This document shows positions 52,910 to 62,292 of a stretch of DNA of 64,000 nt, one piece after another (the stretch's first letter is position 1; each line of letters starts with the position of its first letter). The notes beneath the pieces were generated by a model. That model worked only from the letters and a program-made list of their open reading frames with translations. It did no database searches and was not told the DNA's origin. The stretch is from Pseudoxanthomonas sp. J35. GTDB taxonomy: Bacteria; Pseudomonadota; Gammaproteobacteria; Xanthomonadales; Xanthomonadaceae. The DNA lies in assembly GCF_000513995.1 (NCBI RefSeq), contig NZ_AZVB01000003.1:203070-267069 (forward strand), in the 5' to 3' direction. Position numbers and translations under genes: made by a program.

Positions 52910-53269
52910 TTACCGGTCGCGGCGGGTCAGCGCGGCGACCAGCCAGCCGGCGGCGAAGGCCACGCCGAACGACGCCAGCGGGCGCTCGCGGATCAGTTCG
53001 GCGGCGCTGTCGATCAGGTCGCGGCCCTTGTCCATCAGCGCGTCCATCTGCTCGCGCGCCGCCTCGCCACCGGCCTCGGCGGCGGCCAGCCCGGCCAGCC
53101 CGCTGTCGGCCAGTTCGGCCTTGACGTTGGCCCGGCCCAGGCGCAGCTCGTCGCCGGCGGCGGCGGTCGCGCCGCGGATCGCTTCGCCGGCGGCACCGGC
53201 GGCGGCCTTCAGGTGCGAACCGGCTTCGGCGAGGTTGTCCTTCAGGTTGTCGGTGGAGGTCGGGCTCAT
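52910..53269 (-). CDS. YqjD/ElaB-like (DUF883) ribosome-associated membrane protein
   Basis: A 119-aa protein: long amphipathic Ala-rich helix (residues 1-75), then a C-terminal transmembrane tail PLASFGVAFAAGWLVAALTR preceded by LIRER, the DUF883 signature. E. coli YqjD binds ribosomes at the membrane in stationary phase. Heads an operon with YqjE-like and YqjK-like genes. The start has GGAG on the minus strand. Confidence 0.88.
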   Translation of the reverse strand: MSPTSTDNLKDNLAEAGSHLKAAAGAAGEAIRGATAAAGDELRLGRANVKAELADSGLAGLAAAEAGGEAAREQMDALMDKGRDLIDSAAELIRERPLASFGVAFAAGWLVAALTRRDR

Positions 53270-53386
53270 CGGAATCTCCTGGGCGTGCGAAGTGGGGGTG
53301 CGCCCGGCGGCGCGAGAGAGGCATCGAACCACGGGCCGGGTGTAGGCCCCGTTACGGCTCGACGGCCGGCGGCATCGCCGCCGCCA

Positions 53387-54850
53387 TCATTGCATCACGA
53401 GGTCGCCCTGCACGTTACCGCGGACGATGCGCAGCACCAACCGCTGCGGCGGTTCGGCCAGGCTGGAGCGGAAGCTGGCCAGGTCGTCGAAGCGCCCGGC
53501 CGAGCCGGCCACGATCAGGTCGCCCTTGCGCAGGCCGTTGCGCGCGGCGCGGCTGCCTTCCTGCACCGCCTCGACCAGCACGCCGCGCACCCGCGCCTGG
53601 CGCTGGCTTTCCGGCAGGTCGGCCAGGCGCGCGCCGGCCAGACGCGGATCGACCTCGCTGCCGTCCACCGCGCGCGGCTGCTCGCGCAGCGTCGCCTGCA
53701 GCTGCACGCGCTGGCCGTCGCGCAGCACCACCAGCGGCACCTTGCTGCCGACCTGCTGCAGGCCTTCGAAGTTGTGCAGCGCCAGCGGGTCGCTGATGCG
53801 CTGGCCGCCGGCTTCCACCACCACGTCGCCGGGGCGCAGCCCGGCCGCGGCGGCGCCGGAGCCGGCGTGCACGCGGGTGACCAGCGCGCCCTGCTGGCCT
53901 TCGGGCAGGCCCAGCGTCCTGACCAGGCGCGCGTCCAGCGCCTGGGTGTCCACGCCCAGGGTGCCGCGGCGCACCTCGCCGGTGGTGACCAGCTGGTGGA
54001 CCACGTCGCGGGCCAGGTTGGACGGGATCGCCAGGCCCAGGCCGATGTTGCCGGCCATGCTGCCGCGCGGGTTGAGCGAGGCGGTGTTGATGCCGACCAG
54101 CTCGCCGCGCAGGTTGACCAGCGCGCCGCCGGAGTTGCCCGGGTTGATCGAGGCGTCGGTCTGGATGAAGTTCTGGTAGCCCAGCCCGCGGATGCCGCTG
54201 CGGCCCACCGCCGAGACGATGCCCGAGGTCACCGTCTGGCTCAGGCCGAACGGGTTGCCGATGGCCACCACGTAGTCGCCCACCTGCAGCTGGCCGCTGT
54301 CGCCCAGCGGCAGGCCGGTGAGGTTCTCTGCCGGGATCCGGATCAGGGCCACGTCGGTGTCGGCGTCCGAGCCGAGGAACTCGGCCTTGAGCGTGCGCCC
54401 GTCGGCCAGGGTCACCGAGACGTCATCCGCGCCCTCGACCACGTGGTGGTTGGTCAGCACGTAGCCGCGCGCCGCGTCGATGATCACGCCCGAGCCGAGC
54501 GATTCGTTGATCCGCTCCTGCGGCACCTGCGGGAACAGGCGGCGGAAGAACGGGTCGTCGAAGAACGGGTTGCGCACCGCCACCCGCTGCTTGGTGTGGA
54601 TGCTGACCACCGCCGGCATCACCCGGCGCAGCATCGGCGCCAGTGAGGGCAGCGGCTGGCCGTCGACCGCCGCCGGCAGCGCGGTCGAGGCGACGGCGGG
54701 CACGGCCGCGGCAGGCGCCGGTGCGGCCGGCATCGCCTGCGCACGGTTGTCCATCAGTTCGTTGATCGCGGTGGCGGCGAACCCGCCAAACGCGGCGGCG
54801 GCAGTGAGGGCAAGCAGGGTCCCGGTCGAACGCTTCATCGGCTTCGGCAT
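53387..54850 (-). CDS. Do-type periplasmic serine protease (DegP/DegQ/MucD)
   Basis: A 487-aa HtrA family protein: N-terminal signal/anchor (GTLLALTAAAAFGGFAATAI), protease domain with triad His in LTNHHVVEGADD, Asp in DADTDVALIRI and Ser in NPGNSGGALVNLRG, then two PDZ domains (about residues 270-365 and 385-480). Degrades misfolded envelope proteins. ATG 54850 is used; ATG 54838 is equally possible. Downstream of the autotransporter gene on the same strand but separated by 120 bp. Confidence 0.94.
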   Translation of the reverse strand: MPKPMKRSTGTLLALTAAAAFGGFAATAINELMDNRAQAMPAAPAPAAAVPAVASTALPAAVDGQPLPSLAPMLRRVMPAVVSIHTKQRVAVRNPFFDDPFFRRLFPQVPQERINESLGSGVIIDAARGYVLTNHHVVEGADDVSVTLADGRTLKAEFLGSDADTDVALIRIPAENLTGLPLGDSGQLQVGDYVVAIGNPFGLSQTVTSGIVSAVGRSGIRGLGYQNFIQTDASINPGNSGGALVNLRGELVGINTASLNPRGSMAGNIGLGLAIPSNLARDVVHQLVTTGEVRRGTLGVDTQALDARLVRTLGLPEGQQGALVTRVHAGSGAAAAGLRPGDVVVEAGGQRISDPLALHNFEGLQQVGSKVPLVVLRDGQRVQLQATLREQPRAVDGSEVDPRLAGARLADLPESQRQARVRGVLVEAVQEGSRAARNGLRKGDLIVAGSAGRFDDLASFRSSLAEPPQRLVLRIVRGNVQGDLVMQ

Positions 54851-54973
54851 CTTTGAGGTTCGGGTGCCTGTTCAGTTTGACAGCACAGGCTCAATCGATG
54901 CTGAAGGTGGGGCGGCCTGCCGGCGCTTGCAAGTGCGATCCGTCCTGCCGCCCTCCGAGAGCCCCCGATGCCG

Positions 54974-56888
54974 TCAGAACGCGCGTTGCAGGACCAGCCT
55001 CCCATCGCTCCAGGACCGGTCGGCGAAGCCGCAACCGTAGTCGGCCGACCAGCGCCAGCCTGCCCCGAGCGCACCGTCCAGGCGCAGGCGCAGTTCCGTG
55101 GCGGCAGTGCTGCCATCGCGCGGCAGGTCGAAGTGGACGTCGGGCACGCCGCGGAAGGCGGCGCGTTGGCGGTCGCCGTCGAGCAGTCGAAACGGTGGCT
55201 GGCCTCGACGTGCAGCCGAAGGGCCCGGCCCGCGGCGTTCCACTGCCGGGCGTAGCGCGTGCCAAGCGTGGCGGCCAGGCGCGTGTCTTCGGCCGCGGCG
55301 CCCACCAGCTCGAAGCCGCTGTCGCCCATCTCGGCGAAGCCGTCGCCGCGCAGGTGCAGGTAATCGAAGGCGGCGAACGGGACCAGCGTTCCGCCCAGGG
55401 CATCCACCGTGCGCCCGGCTTCGGCGTGGGCGGACAGATGGTCGACCGTACGCTGCGCATGGACCACATGCCCTCGTGCGCCAATCCGCAACTCGCGCTG
55501 CAGGCGCAGGTCGGCCCGACCGGCGGCCAGTTGCGCACCAGCGTGCCAGCCGTCGCCCCGGTAGTGCGCATGGAAGCCGGCCAGTGGCACTTCGCCCGCG
55601 GCGCGCCCGCCGCCGGCATCGAAATGCATCGAGGCCTGCCGGGTGCCGACCATCGTCCCCACCAGCAGACGCGGCCCCAGCCACTGCGCGCTTCCGCCGA
55701 GCGTGCCGCTGGCGTTCGCGCCTGGCGCGGCGCCGCGCACAGCCATCGACCAGGCCACCGGCCGCTGGGAATACGCCAGCTCCGCCAGCTCCACATCCAG
55801 TGCGCGCGCGCCGCCCGCGAGCTGCGATTGCAGCGCATCCAGCATGGCCACGTGCGCGTGGCCGGCCAGGCTCTCGAGCGAGCGGGTGGCCTGCAGGCGG
55901 TCCGGCGTCCACAGCAGCGCCGTCGCCGAGGCGAGGAACTGGCGCTGGGCCAAGGCCAGCGTCGGCGGCGGGGTCGCGGCGAAGCCGTCGGCGCCGCCCA
56001 GCGCCGCGTCGAGGTTGCCGGCCGATGCCAGCACCAGGGCGCTGGCCGGGCCGGCCTGCATAGTGGCGCTGGCGCTGGCACGGACCAGGTCGAACCAGAC
56101 GTCGTGTTCGCCATAACGCAGGCTGCCCTCGATGAACATGCCGCGGGCAGTCCATTCGGCGAACGTCCCCGAGACGCCCCCACCGGCGTGGAGGATGGCG
56201 TGGCTGCCTGCCGCGGGGAGTGGATAAGGCCCCCAGCCGTCGTCGTGGCGCGCAAGCCGGAGCGTCCCGTCGAGGCGGGCCTGTCCATCCACCTGCAGCG
56301 CGGTCGATGAGTCCCAGCCGGGCGGGGCGAGGGCGAATTCGAACACGCCGTCGGCTCCCTGGTGGAAATCGCCGCCGATGCGCGGGGTGTTGCCGTAGGC
56401 CGCGCCGGAGACCAGCAGGAGTCCGCTGTTGTCCAGGTCGCCCTGCACGCGCTCCCACAGTTGCACGGTGCCAAGGTTGGCGACGTCGCCTTCGACATGG
56501 CCGGCCACGAAGAGGGAGGCCGGCGCTTCGACGCGGACGTCCGATTCGAGCCTGGAGGCGCCGACGGTCCTGAGTTGCCCGCCGGCGACCCGGGTTCCGC
56601 CATCGAAGCGATAGCTGCCATCCAGGCGCAGCTCCCCCGGCCCGTTGAGCACCAGCGCGTGCCCGCTCTGCGGCGGGGGCAGGGTGGGTTGATCGGACCT
56701 GGGCACGTCCACCACGCAATCGGAGGCGATGGGCGCCGGGCAGGGATTGAAGGTGGGCGGCGCCGGGGGCGGCGTCGAGCCGGACGTGCTCGGCGCCGGG
56801 CTCGGAGGGCGGCTGCCCCTCCGCTGGAACAGGCGGCCAGCAGCAGGGCGGCGATACACAGGACCAGGGGCGTGCGATGCGTGGACAT
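54974..56888 (-). pseudogene. Autotransporter-like lipoprotein with two frameshifts
   Basis: The ATG at 56888 opens a lipoprotein signal (LVLCIAALLLAACSSGG, lipobox LAAC). A first break near 56816-56820 (one G missing in a G run) shifts into the passenger (a beta-helical SRLESDVRVEAPASLFVAGH-type region), a second near 55188-55191 (one C missing, TTCGACTG expected as TTCCGACTG) restores the C-terminal frame that ends in a beta-barrel strand with terminal Phe (GRLVLQRAF). With both repaired it is an autotransporter of about 640 aa: a lipidated N-terminus, passenger and beta-domain. It is divergent from a CadC-like regulator. Whether broken or mis-sequenced is not decidable here. Confidence 0.75.
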
Positions 56889-57159
56889 GGCGGTCTCCTC
56901 GGAGGGCGCGTGGACGACGGGATCAGGAGCGGGCCGTGGACCAGGCATGCATCGACGGGACCTTGCCGGGGCGGTGCCATACTCGGCCCGCGCGGCGGCG
57001 CGACGGACGCGGGGTGGACCGGAAGCGGCATCGGGGTCGGGGTGCATGGCGGGCTCGCGTGGATGGAGCCGGGGAGGCAGGGCCTGCCGCGGCATGGCGC
57101 AGGTTTCCGCCGCGGCGCTGCGGCCCGCCATCGGATCGGGTGAAAAAACAAGAAAAGCG

Positions 57160-58076
57160 GTGAATCCAGCCTGGGAGACACCCGTTGCCGCTTCGGCGGC
57201 TACGTCCTCGATCCGCGCGCCCGCGAACTGCGCCGCCTCGACGGCACGCCGGTACCGCTCACCGCCAAGGCCTTCGACGTAATGTGCGTGCTGGTGCACG
57301 AGCGCGAGCGGGTGGTCGCCCGCGACGAACTGTTCGCCGAGGTCTGGCCCGGCCGGGTGGTGGAGGGGAACACCCTGACCCAGGCGGTCTCGGCGCCGCG
57401 CCACGCGCTCGGCGACGGCGAGCGCTACGTGGTGACCGTGCCGGGGCGGGGCTACCGCTTCGTTGCCGAGGTCACGCCCGATGCGGCGCCGCCGGACGCC
57501 GCGGCACTGCATCCGGACCCGTTCCGCGCCGCCGCCACGGCCGTGCCGCCGCCGGGTCGCTCGCGCGCGCCATGGTTCGCGCTGGCCGCCGCCGCGGCCC
57601 TGGTGGCGGCGCTGCTGGCCTGGAGCTGGTGGCGACCGCCGCCTCCGGCAGCGGTCGCAGGGACACCGCATGCGGTGGCTCCGGCGGCCGCCACGCCGGC
57701 CGCCACCGTGGTCGTGCTGCCATTCCAGCCCCGGCCGGAAGACGGCGAGCAGGACAAGTGGCTGGGCCCGGGCCTGGCTGACGTGCTTGGCCAGCGGCTG
57801 GACGCCTCGTCTGCGCTGCACGTGTATCCGTCCGGCTCCGGCCAGCGCCTGGCCGCGCTGGCGCCTGATCCATTGCAGGCCGCGCGCAGGCTCGGCGTGG
57901 ATTACCTGGTCGAAGGCAGCACCATGCGCCGCGGCGCGGACATCGAGGTGGAGGTGCGCCTGCGCACGGTGGCCGACGGCGCCACGCGCTGGACGCAGCG
58001 CTTCGGCACCGCTGCCGCACGCGTCATCGCCGTCCCCCCGGACCGTGGCCGCCCCCCCCGCGGGCGGCTACCCTGA
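57160..58076 (+). pseudogene. CadC-like regulator, probably frameshifted at both ends
   Basis: A winged-helix DNA-binding domain is clear (FGGYVLDPRARELRRLDGTP, then LTAKAFDVMCVLVHERERVV and VPGRGYRFVAEV), followed by a membrane helix (APWFALAAAAALVAALLAWS) and a TolB-N-like start (VVVLPFQPRPEDGEQDKWLG). The conserved N-terminus runs from about 57190 with no in-frame ATG/GTG; GTG 57160 in a neighbouring frame would work if one base is missing near 57185-57195. The C-terminus stops early after QRFGTAAARVIA in a C8 run, whereas its cousin at 4221 carries a TPR domain. So it is either truncated or mis-sequenced. It faces the autotransporter gene, a likely target. Confidence 0.7.
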
Positions 58077-58229
58077 AGGCACAACGCACATTGGCGGCGG
58101 AACGGGAAAACCGCTGCTGCGCGCCCCTTAACACCCCCTGCCGTAGCCTGCGCGCAGGCCCTGCGCAAGCTCCTCGCGGGGCAGGCCAACCCCCGGCCGA
58201 TAGCAACCACGGAAGGGCTGCGCAAGCGG

Positions 58230-58258
58230 TTGACACCCCCACTTTTGGGGGGTAGCGT
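58230..58258 (+). promoter_or_regulatory. Sigma-70 promoter for nrdJa
   Basis: TTGACA (58230-58235), a 17-bp spacer, then TAGCGT (58253-58258). The spacer contains a CCCCC-ACTTTT-GGGGG hairpin. Followed by an NrdR box and a leader of about 280 nt. Confidence 0.7.
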
Positions 58259-58272
58259 GGCGCCCTGTTACA

Positions 58273-58288
58273 CCACTAGATATAGCGG
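58273..58288. promoter_or_regulatory. NrdR box
   Basis: CCACTAGATATAGCGG has the core CTAGATATAG that matches the NrdR-box core (C-W-A-N-ATAT-W-G) exactly. Only one box is seen; NrdR usually binds tandem boxes. It lies just past the expected transcription start of nrdJa, so it should repress. Confidence 0.75.
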
Positions 58289-58316
58289 TCCAGCAGACCC
58301 AAGGCCCAAGCGATGG

Positions 58317-58341
58317 TGTTCAGGTGCAGCATTCCTGAACA
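58317..58341 (+). promoter_or_regulatory. Hairpin in the nrdJa leader
   Basis: TGTTCAGG / CCTGAACA, 8-bp perfect arms, 9-nt loop. The leader also has two GGAAA(A)CCCA repeats (58388-58396 and about 58432-58440). I found no B12-box or other cobalamin-riboswitch core in 58290-58544. Confidence 0.5.
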
Positions 58342-58544
58342 GGCGTCGTCAAGCCCCAATCGCCCGGGGGTGGCGAGCGGATGAGGCAGGAAAACCCAGT
58401 CGGCGGCGGCCTCCGGGCCCGCAGGAAACCCACCGTCTGACCCGGCGAGCGGCGCGTGCGAACGCGACCCGCCGGCCTTGCCGTCCCCGCTTCGTCCCCC
58501 GGTCCCCCCCAGGAATCCGGCGTGGTAAGGAGAACCCGACAGAC

Positions 58545-60701
58545 ATGAGCACGGTGCGCCTCGAAGTGGTCCAGGACAACACCAAGAACGGCGGGCAGAT
58601 CCCGCTGCAGCCCGCCTCCCACGACATCTGGGACAAGAAGTACCGCCTGAAGACCAAGCAGGGCGTTCCGCTGGATGCGGACATCGACGGCACCTACCAG
58701 CGCGTCGCCCGCGCCTTGGCCGATGCCGAGCAGACCGAGGAGAAGAAGGCCTACTGGTACGAGCGCTTCCTGTGGGCGCTGCGCCATGGGGCCATCCCCG
58801 CCGGCCGCATCACCTCCAACGCCGGCGCGCAGGAACACAAGCCGGCCACCAGCACGATCAACTGCACCGTGTCGGGCACCATCACCGACTCGATGGACGG
58901 CATCCTGGAGAAGGTCCACGAGGCGGGCCTGACCCTGAAGGCCGGCTGCGGCATCGGCTACGAGTTCTCGACCCTGCGTCCGCGTGGCGCGTTCGTCGCC
59001 GGCGCCGGCGCCTACACCTCCGGCCCGATGTCCTTCATGGATATCTACGACAAGATGTGCTTCACCGTGTCCTCGGCCGGTGGCCGCCGCGGCGCGCAGA
59101 TGGGCACCTTCGACGTGTCGCACCCGGACGTGAAGGACTTCATCCGCGCCAAGCGCGAGGACGGGCGTCTGCGCCAGTTCAACCTGTCGCTGCTGATCAC
59201 CGACGGCTTCATGCAGGCGGTGGAGAACGACGAGGACTGGCCGCTGGTGTTCCCGCTCAGCCGCAAGGAAGAGGGCGACATCGACCTGGCCGACGCCAGC
59301 AAGGTGGTGTGGCGCGACTGGCCGACCCAGGAGAACTACATCGTCCGCGACGACGGCCTGGTGGCCTGCAAGGTGTACGGGCACATCCGCGCCCGCCACC
59401 TGTGGGACATGATCATGGTCTCCACCTATGACTACGCCGAGCCGGGCTTCATCCTGATCGACAAGGTCAACGAGATGAACAACAACTGGTGGTGCGAGAC
59501 CATCCGCGCCACCAACCCGTGCGGCGAGCAGCCGCTGCCGCCGTACGGCGCCTGCCTGCTGGGCTCGGTCAACCTGACCACCTTCGTGCGCGACCCGTTC
59601 ACCGACAAGGCGCGGTTCGACTGGGACGAGTACAAGGAAGTCGTGCGCGTGTTCACCCGCATGCTCGACAACGTGGTCGAGGTCAACGGCCTGCCGCTGC
59701 CGCAGCAGCAGGCGGAGATCCTGCGCAAGCGCCGCCACGGCATGGGCTTCCTCGGCCTGGGCAGCACCCTGACCATGCTGAAGATGAAGTACGGCTCGCC
59801 GGAAAGCCTGGAGTTCACCGAGCAGGTGGCCCGCGACATGGCCGTGGCCGGCTGGGAAGTGGGCCTGTCGCTGGCCAAGGAGAAGGGCCCGGCCCCGATC
59901 ATGGAAGAGCGCTTCACCGTGACCCCGAAGATGCTGCGCCAGCGCCCGGAAATGGCGAAGGACGGCTGGCGCGTGGGCCAGGAGATCGAGGGCAAGGTGC
60001 TGCACGCGCGCTACAGCCGCTACATGCAGCGCATCGCCACGGTCGCCCCGGAGCTGGTCGACGAGCTGGCCGAGATCGGCGCGCGCTTCACCCACCACAG
60101 CTCGATCGCCCCGACCGGCACCATCTCGCTGTCGCTGGCCAACAACGCATCCAACGGCATCGAGCCGTCGTTCGCGCACCACTACAGCCGCAACGTGATC
60201 CGCGAAGGCAAGAAGTCCAAGGAGAAGGTGGACGTCTACAGCTACGAGCTGCTGGCCTACCGCCACCTGGTCAACCCGAAGGCGATGCCGTTTTCCGAGG
60301 ACCCGGAGGCCAAGTTGCCGGAGTATTTCATCTCCGCCGACGACATCTCGCCGAAGGAGCACGTGGACGTGCAGGCCGCCGCCCAGAAGTGGGTGGACAG
60401 CTCCATCTCCAAGACCGCGAACGTCCCCACGGACTACCCGTACGAGGACTTCAAGGACATCTACCGCTACGCCTACCAGCAGGGCCTGAAGGGCTGCACC
60501 ACCTTCCGCTTCAACCCGGCCGCCTTCCAGGGCGTGCTGGTGAAGGAGAAGGACCTGGAGAACACCACCTACCGCTTCGAGCTGGAAGACGGCTCGGTGG
60601 TGGAGGTGAAGGGCAACGAGGAGATCGAGTACGACGGCGAGACCCACACCGCCGCCAACCTCTTCGATGCGCTCAAGGAAGGCTATTACGGCAAGTTCTG
60701 A
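58545..60701 (+). CDS. nrdJa: Adenosylcobalamin-dependent (class II) ribonucleotide reductase, catalytic part
   Basis: A 718-aa class II RNR that reduces ribonucleotides to deoxyribonucleotides using B12, with or without oxygen. Catalytic loop NPCGEQPLPPYGACLLGSVN, the cysteine of NCTVSGT, the loop GGRRGAQMGTFDVSHPDVKD and the C-terminal barrel region TTFRFNPAAFQ are visible; the start matches the NrdJa family (HDIWDKKYRLKTKQG). It lacks the C-terminal CxxC tail, which is on nrdJb. A sigma-70 promoter, one NrdR box and a structured leader precede it. Confidence 0.95.
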   Translation: MSTVRLEVVQDNTKNGGQIPLQPASHDIWDKKYRLKTKQGVPLDADIDGTYQRVARALADAEQTEEKKAYWYERFLWALRHGAIPAGRITSNAGAQEHKPATSTINCTVSGTITDSMDGILEKVHEAGLTLKAGCGIGYEFSTLRPRGAFVAGAGAYTSGPMSFMDIYDKMCFTVSSAGGRRGAQMGTFDVSHPDVKDFIRAKREDGRLRQFNLSLLITDGFMQAVENDEDWPLVFPLSRKEEGDIDLADASKVVWRDWPTQENYIVRDDGLVACKVYGHIRARHLWDMIMVSTYDYAEPGFILIDKVNEMNNNWWCETIRATNPCGEQPLPPYGACLLGSVNLTTFVRDPFTDKARFDWDEYKEVVRVFTRMLDNVVEVNGLPLPQQQAEILRKRRHGMGFLGLGSTLTMLKMKYGSPESLEFTEQVARDMAVAGWEVGLSLAKEKGPAPIMEERFTVTPKMLRQRPEMAKDGWRVGQEIEGKVLHARYSRYMQRIATVAPELVDELAEIGARFTHHSSIAPTGTISLSLANNASNGIEPSFAHHYSRNVIREGKKSKEKVDVYSYELLAYRHLVNPKAMPFSEDPEAKLPEYFISADDISPKEHVDVQAAAQKWVDSSISKTANVPTDYPYEDFKDIYRYAYQQGLKGCTTFRFNPAAFQGVLVKEKDLENTTYRFELEDGSVVEVKGNEEIEYDGETHTAANLFDALKEGYYGKF

Positions 60702-60725
60702 AGCTTTGAGGCCTTGGTGCGCGCT

Positions 60726-60775
60726 GTTCCGGGCGCCCGCCACGGCCCTTTCCCAAGCAGTACGGCGCCCGGAAC
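60726..60775. terminator. Large hairpin after nrdJa
   Basis: GTTCCGGGCGCC / GGCGCCCGGAAC, 12-bp perfect arms, 26-nt loop. No T-run, so it may be an attenuator or processing site rather than a terminator; it lies between nrdJa and the histone-like gene. Confidence 0.4.
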
Positions 60776-60826
60776 GGAACGTAGTCCCGATTACCAGGCA
60801 AGAGAGTGCCCCCAGGAGGGCTCCCC

Positions 60827-61369
60827 ATGAGCAATGGCAATGGTGTGACGGCGACCATTTCCGAGGCCGCCGATGCAGTGAAGGAACGGGCCGTGGAGAT
60901 CGGCCAGACGATCGCCGCCACCGCCGAAGGCGCGGTGGAAAGCGCCGGCGCGGTCGTGGTCCAGGCCAGGGAGACCGCCACGCGCGCGCGTGCGGCGGTG
61001 AAGAAGACCACCGGCAAGGCGCGCAAGGCCGTCTCCGGGACCGTGGCCAAGGCCCGCAAGAAGCTGACCGAGGCCAAGGCCAAGGCCGCCGCCGAGGCCG
61101 ACGCGCTGCGTTCGAAGCTGGGCAGGAAGAAGGCCGCGAAGAAGACGGCCAAGGCTGCGAAGAAGGCTGCTGCGAAGAAGGCGCCGGCGAAGAAGGCTGC
61201 TGCGAAGAAGGCGCCGGCGAAGAAGGCCGCGGTGAAGAAGGCGGTCGCGAAGAAGGCGCCCGCGAAGAAGACCGCGGCAAAGAAGGCTGCGCCGAAGAAG
61301 GCCGTCGCCAGGAAGGCTCCCGCGAAGAAGGCCGCTGCGAAGAAGGCCACCGCCAAGCGGGCGAAGTAA
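60827..61369 (+). CDS. Histone H1/AlgP-like Lys-Ala-rich protein
   Basis: A 180-aa nucleoid-type protein. N-terminal helical region of about 95 aa (ISEAADAVKERAVEIGQTIA; KKTTGKARKAVSGTVAKARK) and a C-terminal tail of KKAxAKKAPAKK repeats resembling eukaryotic H1 and Pseudomonas AlgP. AGGAGG is 6 bp before ATG 60827. It is inserted between the two halves of the class II RNR. Likely binds DNA, perhaps during the same growth or replication state. Confidence 0.85.
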   Translation: MSNGNGVTATISEAADAVKERAVEIGQTIAATAEGAVESAGAVVVQARETATRARAAVKKTTGKARKAVSGTVAKARKKLTEAKAKAAAEADALRSKLGRKKAAKKTAKAAKKAAAKKAPAKKAAAKKAPAKKAAVKKAVAKKAPAKKTAAKKAAPKKAVARKAPAKKAAAKKATAKRAK

Positions 61370-61384
61370 CACTCAACGCACTAC

Positions 61385-61408
61385 GTCCCTCCCCGCGAGG
61401 GGAGGGAC
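61385..61408. repeat. Perfect hairpin with GNRA-like loop
   Basis: GTCCCTCCCC / GGGGAGGGAC with loop GCGA, between the histone-like gene and nrdJb. Similar CCCTCCCC-type hairpins occur at 22891 and 37944, so it may belong to a dispersed repeat class. No T-run follows. Confidence 0.45.
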
Positions 61409-61457
61409 GGCGGCGGCATCCCCGCCGCTTCCACGAAACACTCAAAGGACACGCAAG

Positions 61458-62234
61458 ATGGCCGTCAAGATCGACAAGAAAATCAAGGGATACGCCGTGG
61501 TCACCCCGGAGGACAAGGCGCGCGAGGCCGCGCCGCCGCCCGCGGCTGCTCCCGTCGATCGCCCGGCCGCCGAGGCCAAGGACAACATCATCCAGATGCA
61601 CGAGCGCATCGAGCGCCCGGACGTCCTGATCGGCAGCACCTACAAGATCAAGTCGCCGATGGTCGAGCACGCCATGTACGTGACCATCAACGACATCGTC
61701 CTCAACGCCGGCACCGAGCACGAGCTGCGCCGTCCGTTCGAGGTGTTCATCAATTCCAAGTCGATGGACCACTTCCAGTGGATCGTCGGCCTGACCCGCA
61801 TCATGTCCGCCGTGTTCCGCAAGGGCGGCGACGTCACCTTCCTGGTGGAGGAGATGAAGGCCGTGTTCGACCCGCGCGGCGGCTACTTCAAGGCCGGCGG
61901 CGTGTACATGCCCTCGCTGGTGGCCGAGATCGGCGCCGTGGTCGAGGAGCACATGAAGTCCATCGGCCTGATCCACGACCCGGAACTGAGCGCGCACCAG
62001 AAGGCGCTGATCGCCGAGAAGCGCCGCCAGTTCGAGGAGCGCCAGAAGAAGAACGCCGAGCCGACCCCGGCCGCCGTCCAGGTCACCGGACCCCAGGAAG
62101 ACATCGCCGTGACCGGCGACGGCACCAGCTTCCCGCCCAGCGCCACCATGTGCCACAAGTGCAACACCAAGGCGCTGGTGATCATGGATGGGTGCGCGAC
62201 TTGCTTGAACTGTGGGTATAGCAAGTGTGGGTGA
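61458..62234 (+). CDS. nrdJb: Class II ribonucleotide reductase C-terminal subunit (TSCPD/CxxC)
   Basis: A 258-aa protein that completes NrdJa: a TSCPD-type domain (ELRRPFEVFINSKSMDHFQW and EEMKAVFDPRGGYFKAGG) and a C-terminal CHKCNTKALVIMDGCATCLN with the redox CxxC/CxxC tail that re-reduces the active site. In Pseudomonas aeruginosa NrdJa and NrdJb are encoded next to each other; here one gene intervenes. Preceded by AGG and ended by an intrinsic terminator. Confidence 0.92.
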   Translation: MAVKIDKKIKGYAVVTPEDKAREAAPPPAAAPVDRPAAEAKDNIIQMHERIERPDVLIGSTYKIKSPMVEHAMYVTINDIVLNAGTEHELRRPFEVFINSKSMDHFQWIVGLTRIMSAVFRKGGDVTFLVEEMKAVFDPRGGYFKAGGVYMPSLVAEIGAVVEEHMKSIGLIHDPELSAHQKALIAEKRRQFEERQKKNAEPTPAAVQVTGPQEDIAVTGDGTSFPPSATMCHKCNTKALVIMDGCATCLNCGYSKCG

Positions 62235-62258
62235 GCTTTAGCGAGTAAGTGGCATTCC

Positions 62259-62290
62259 AAGGGCTGGGCCTTCAAAGGCCTGGCCCTTTT
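62259..62290 (+). terminator. Intrinsic terminator of the nrdJ operon
   Basis: AAGGGCTGGGCCTT / AAGGCCTGGCCCTT (14 bp with two wobble pairs), then TTTTCTTGGTT. Lies 25 bp after the nrdJb stop. Confidence 0.85.
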
Positions 62291-62292
62291 CT

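Noticed and set aside
58290..58544. Cobalamin riboswitch in front of nrdJa
   Set aside because: No B12-box or conserved core segments could be found by eye.
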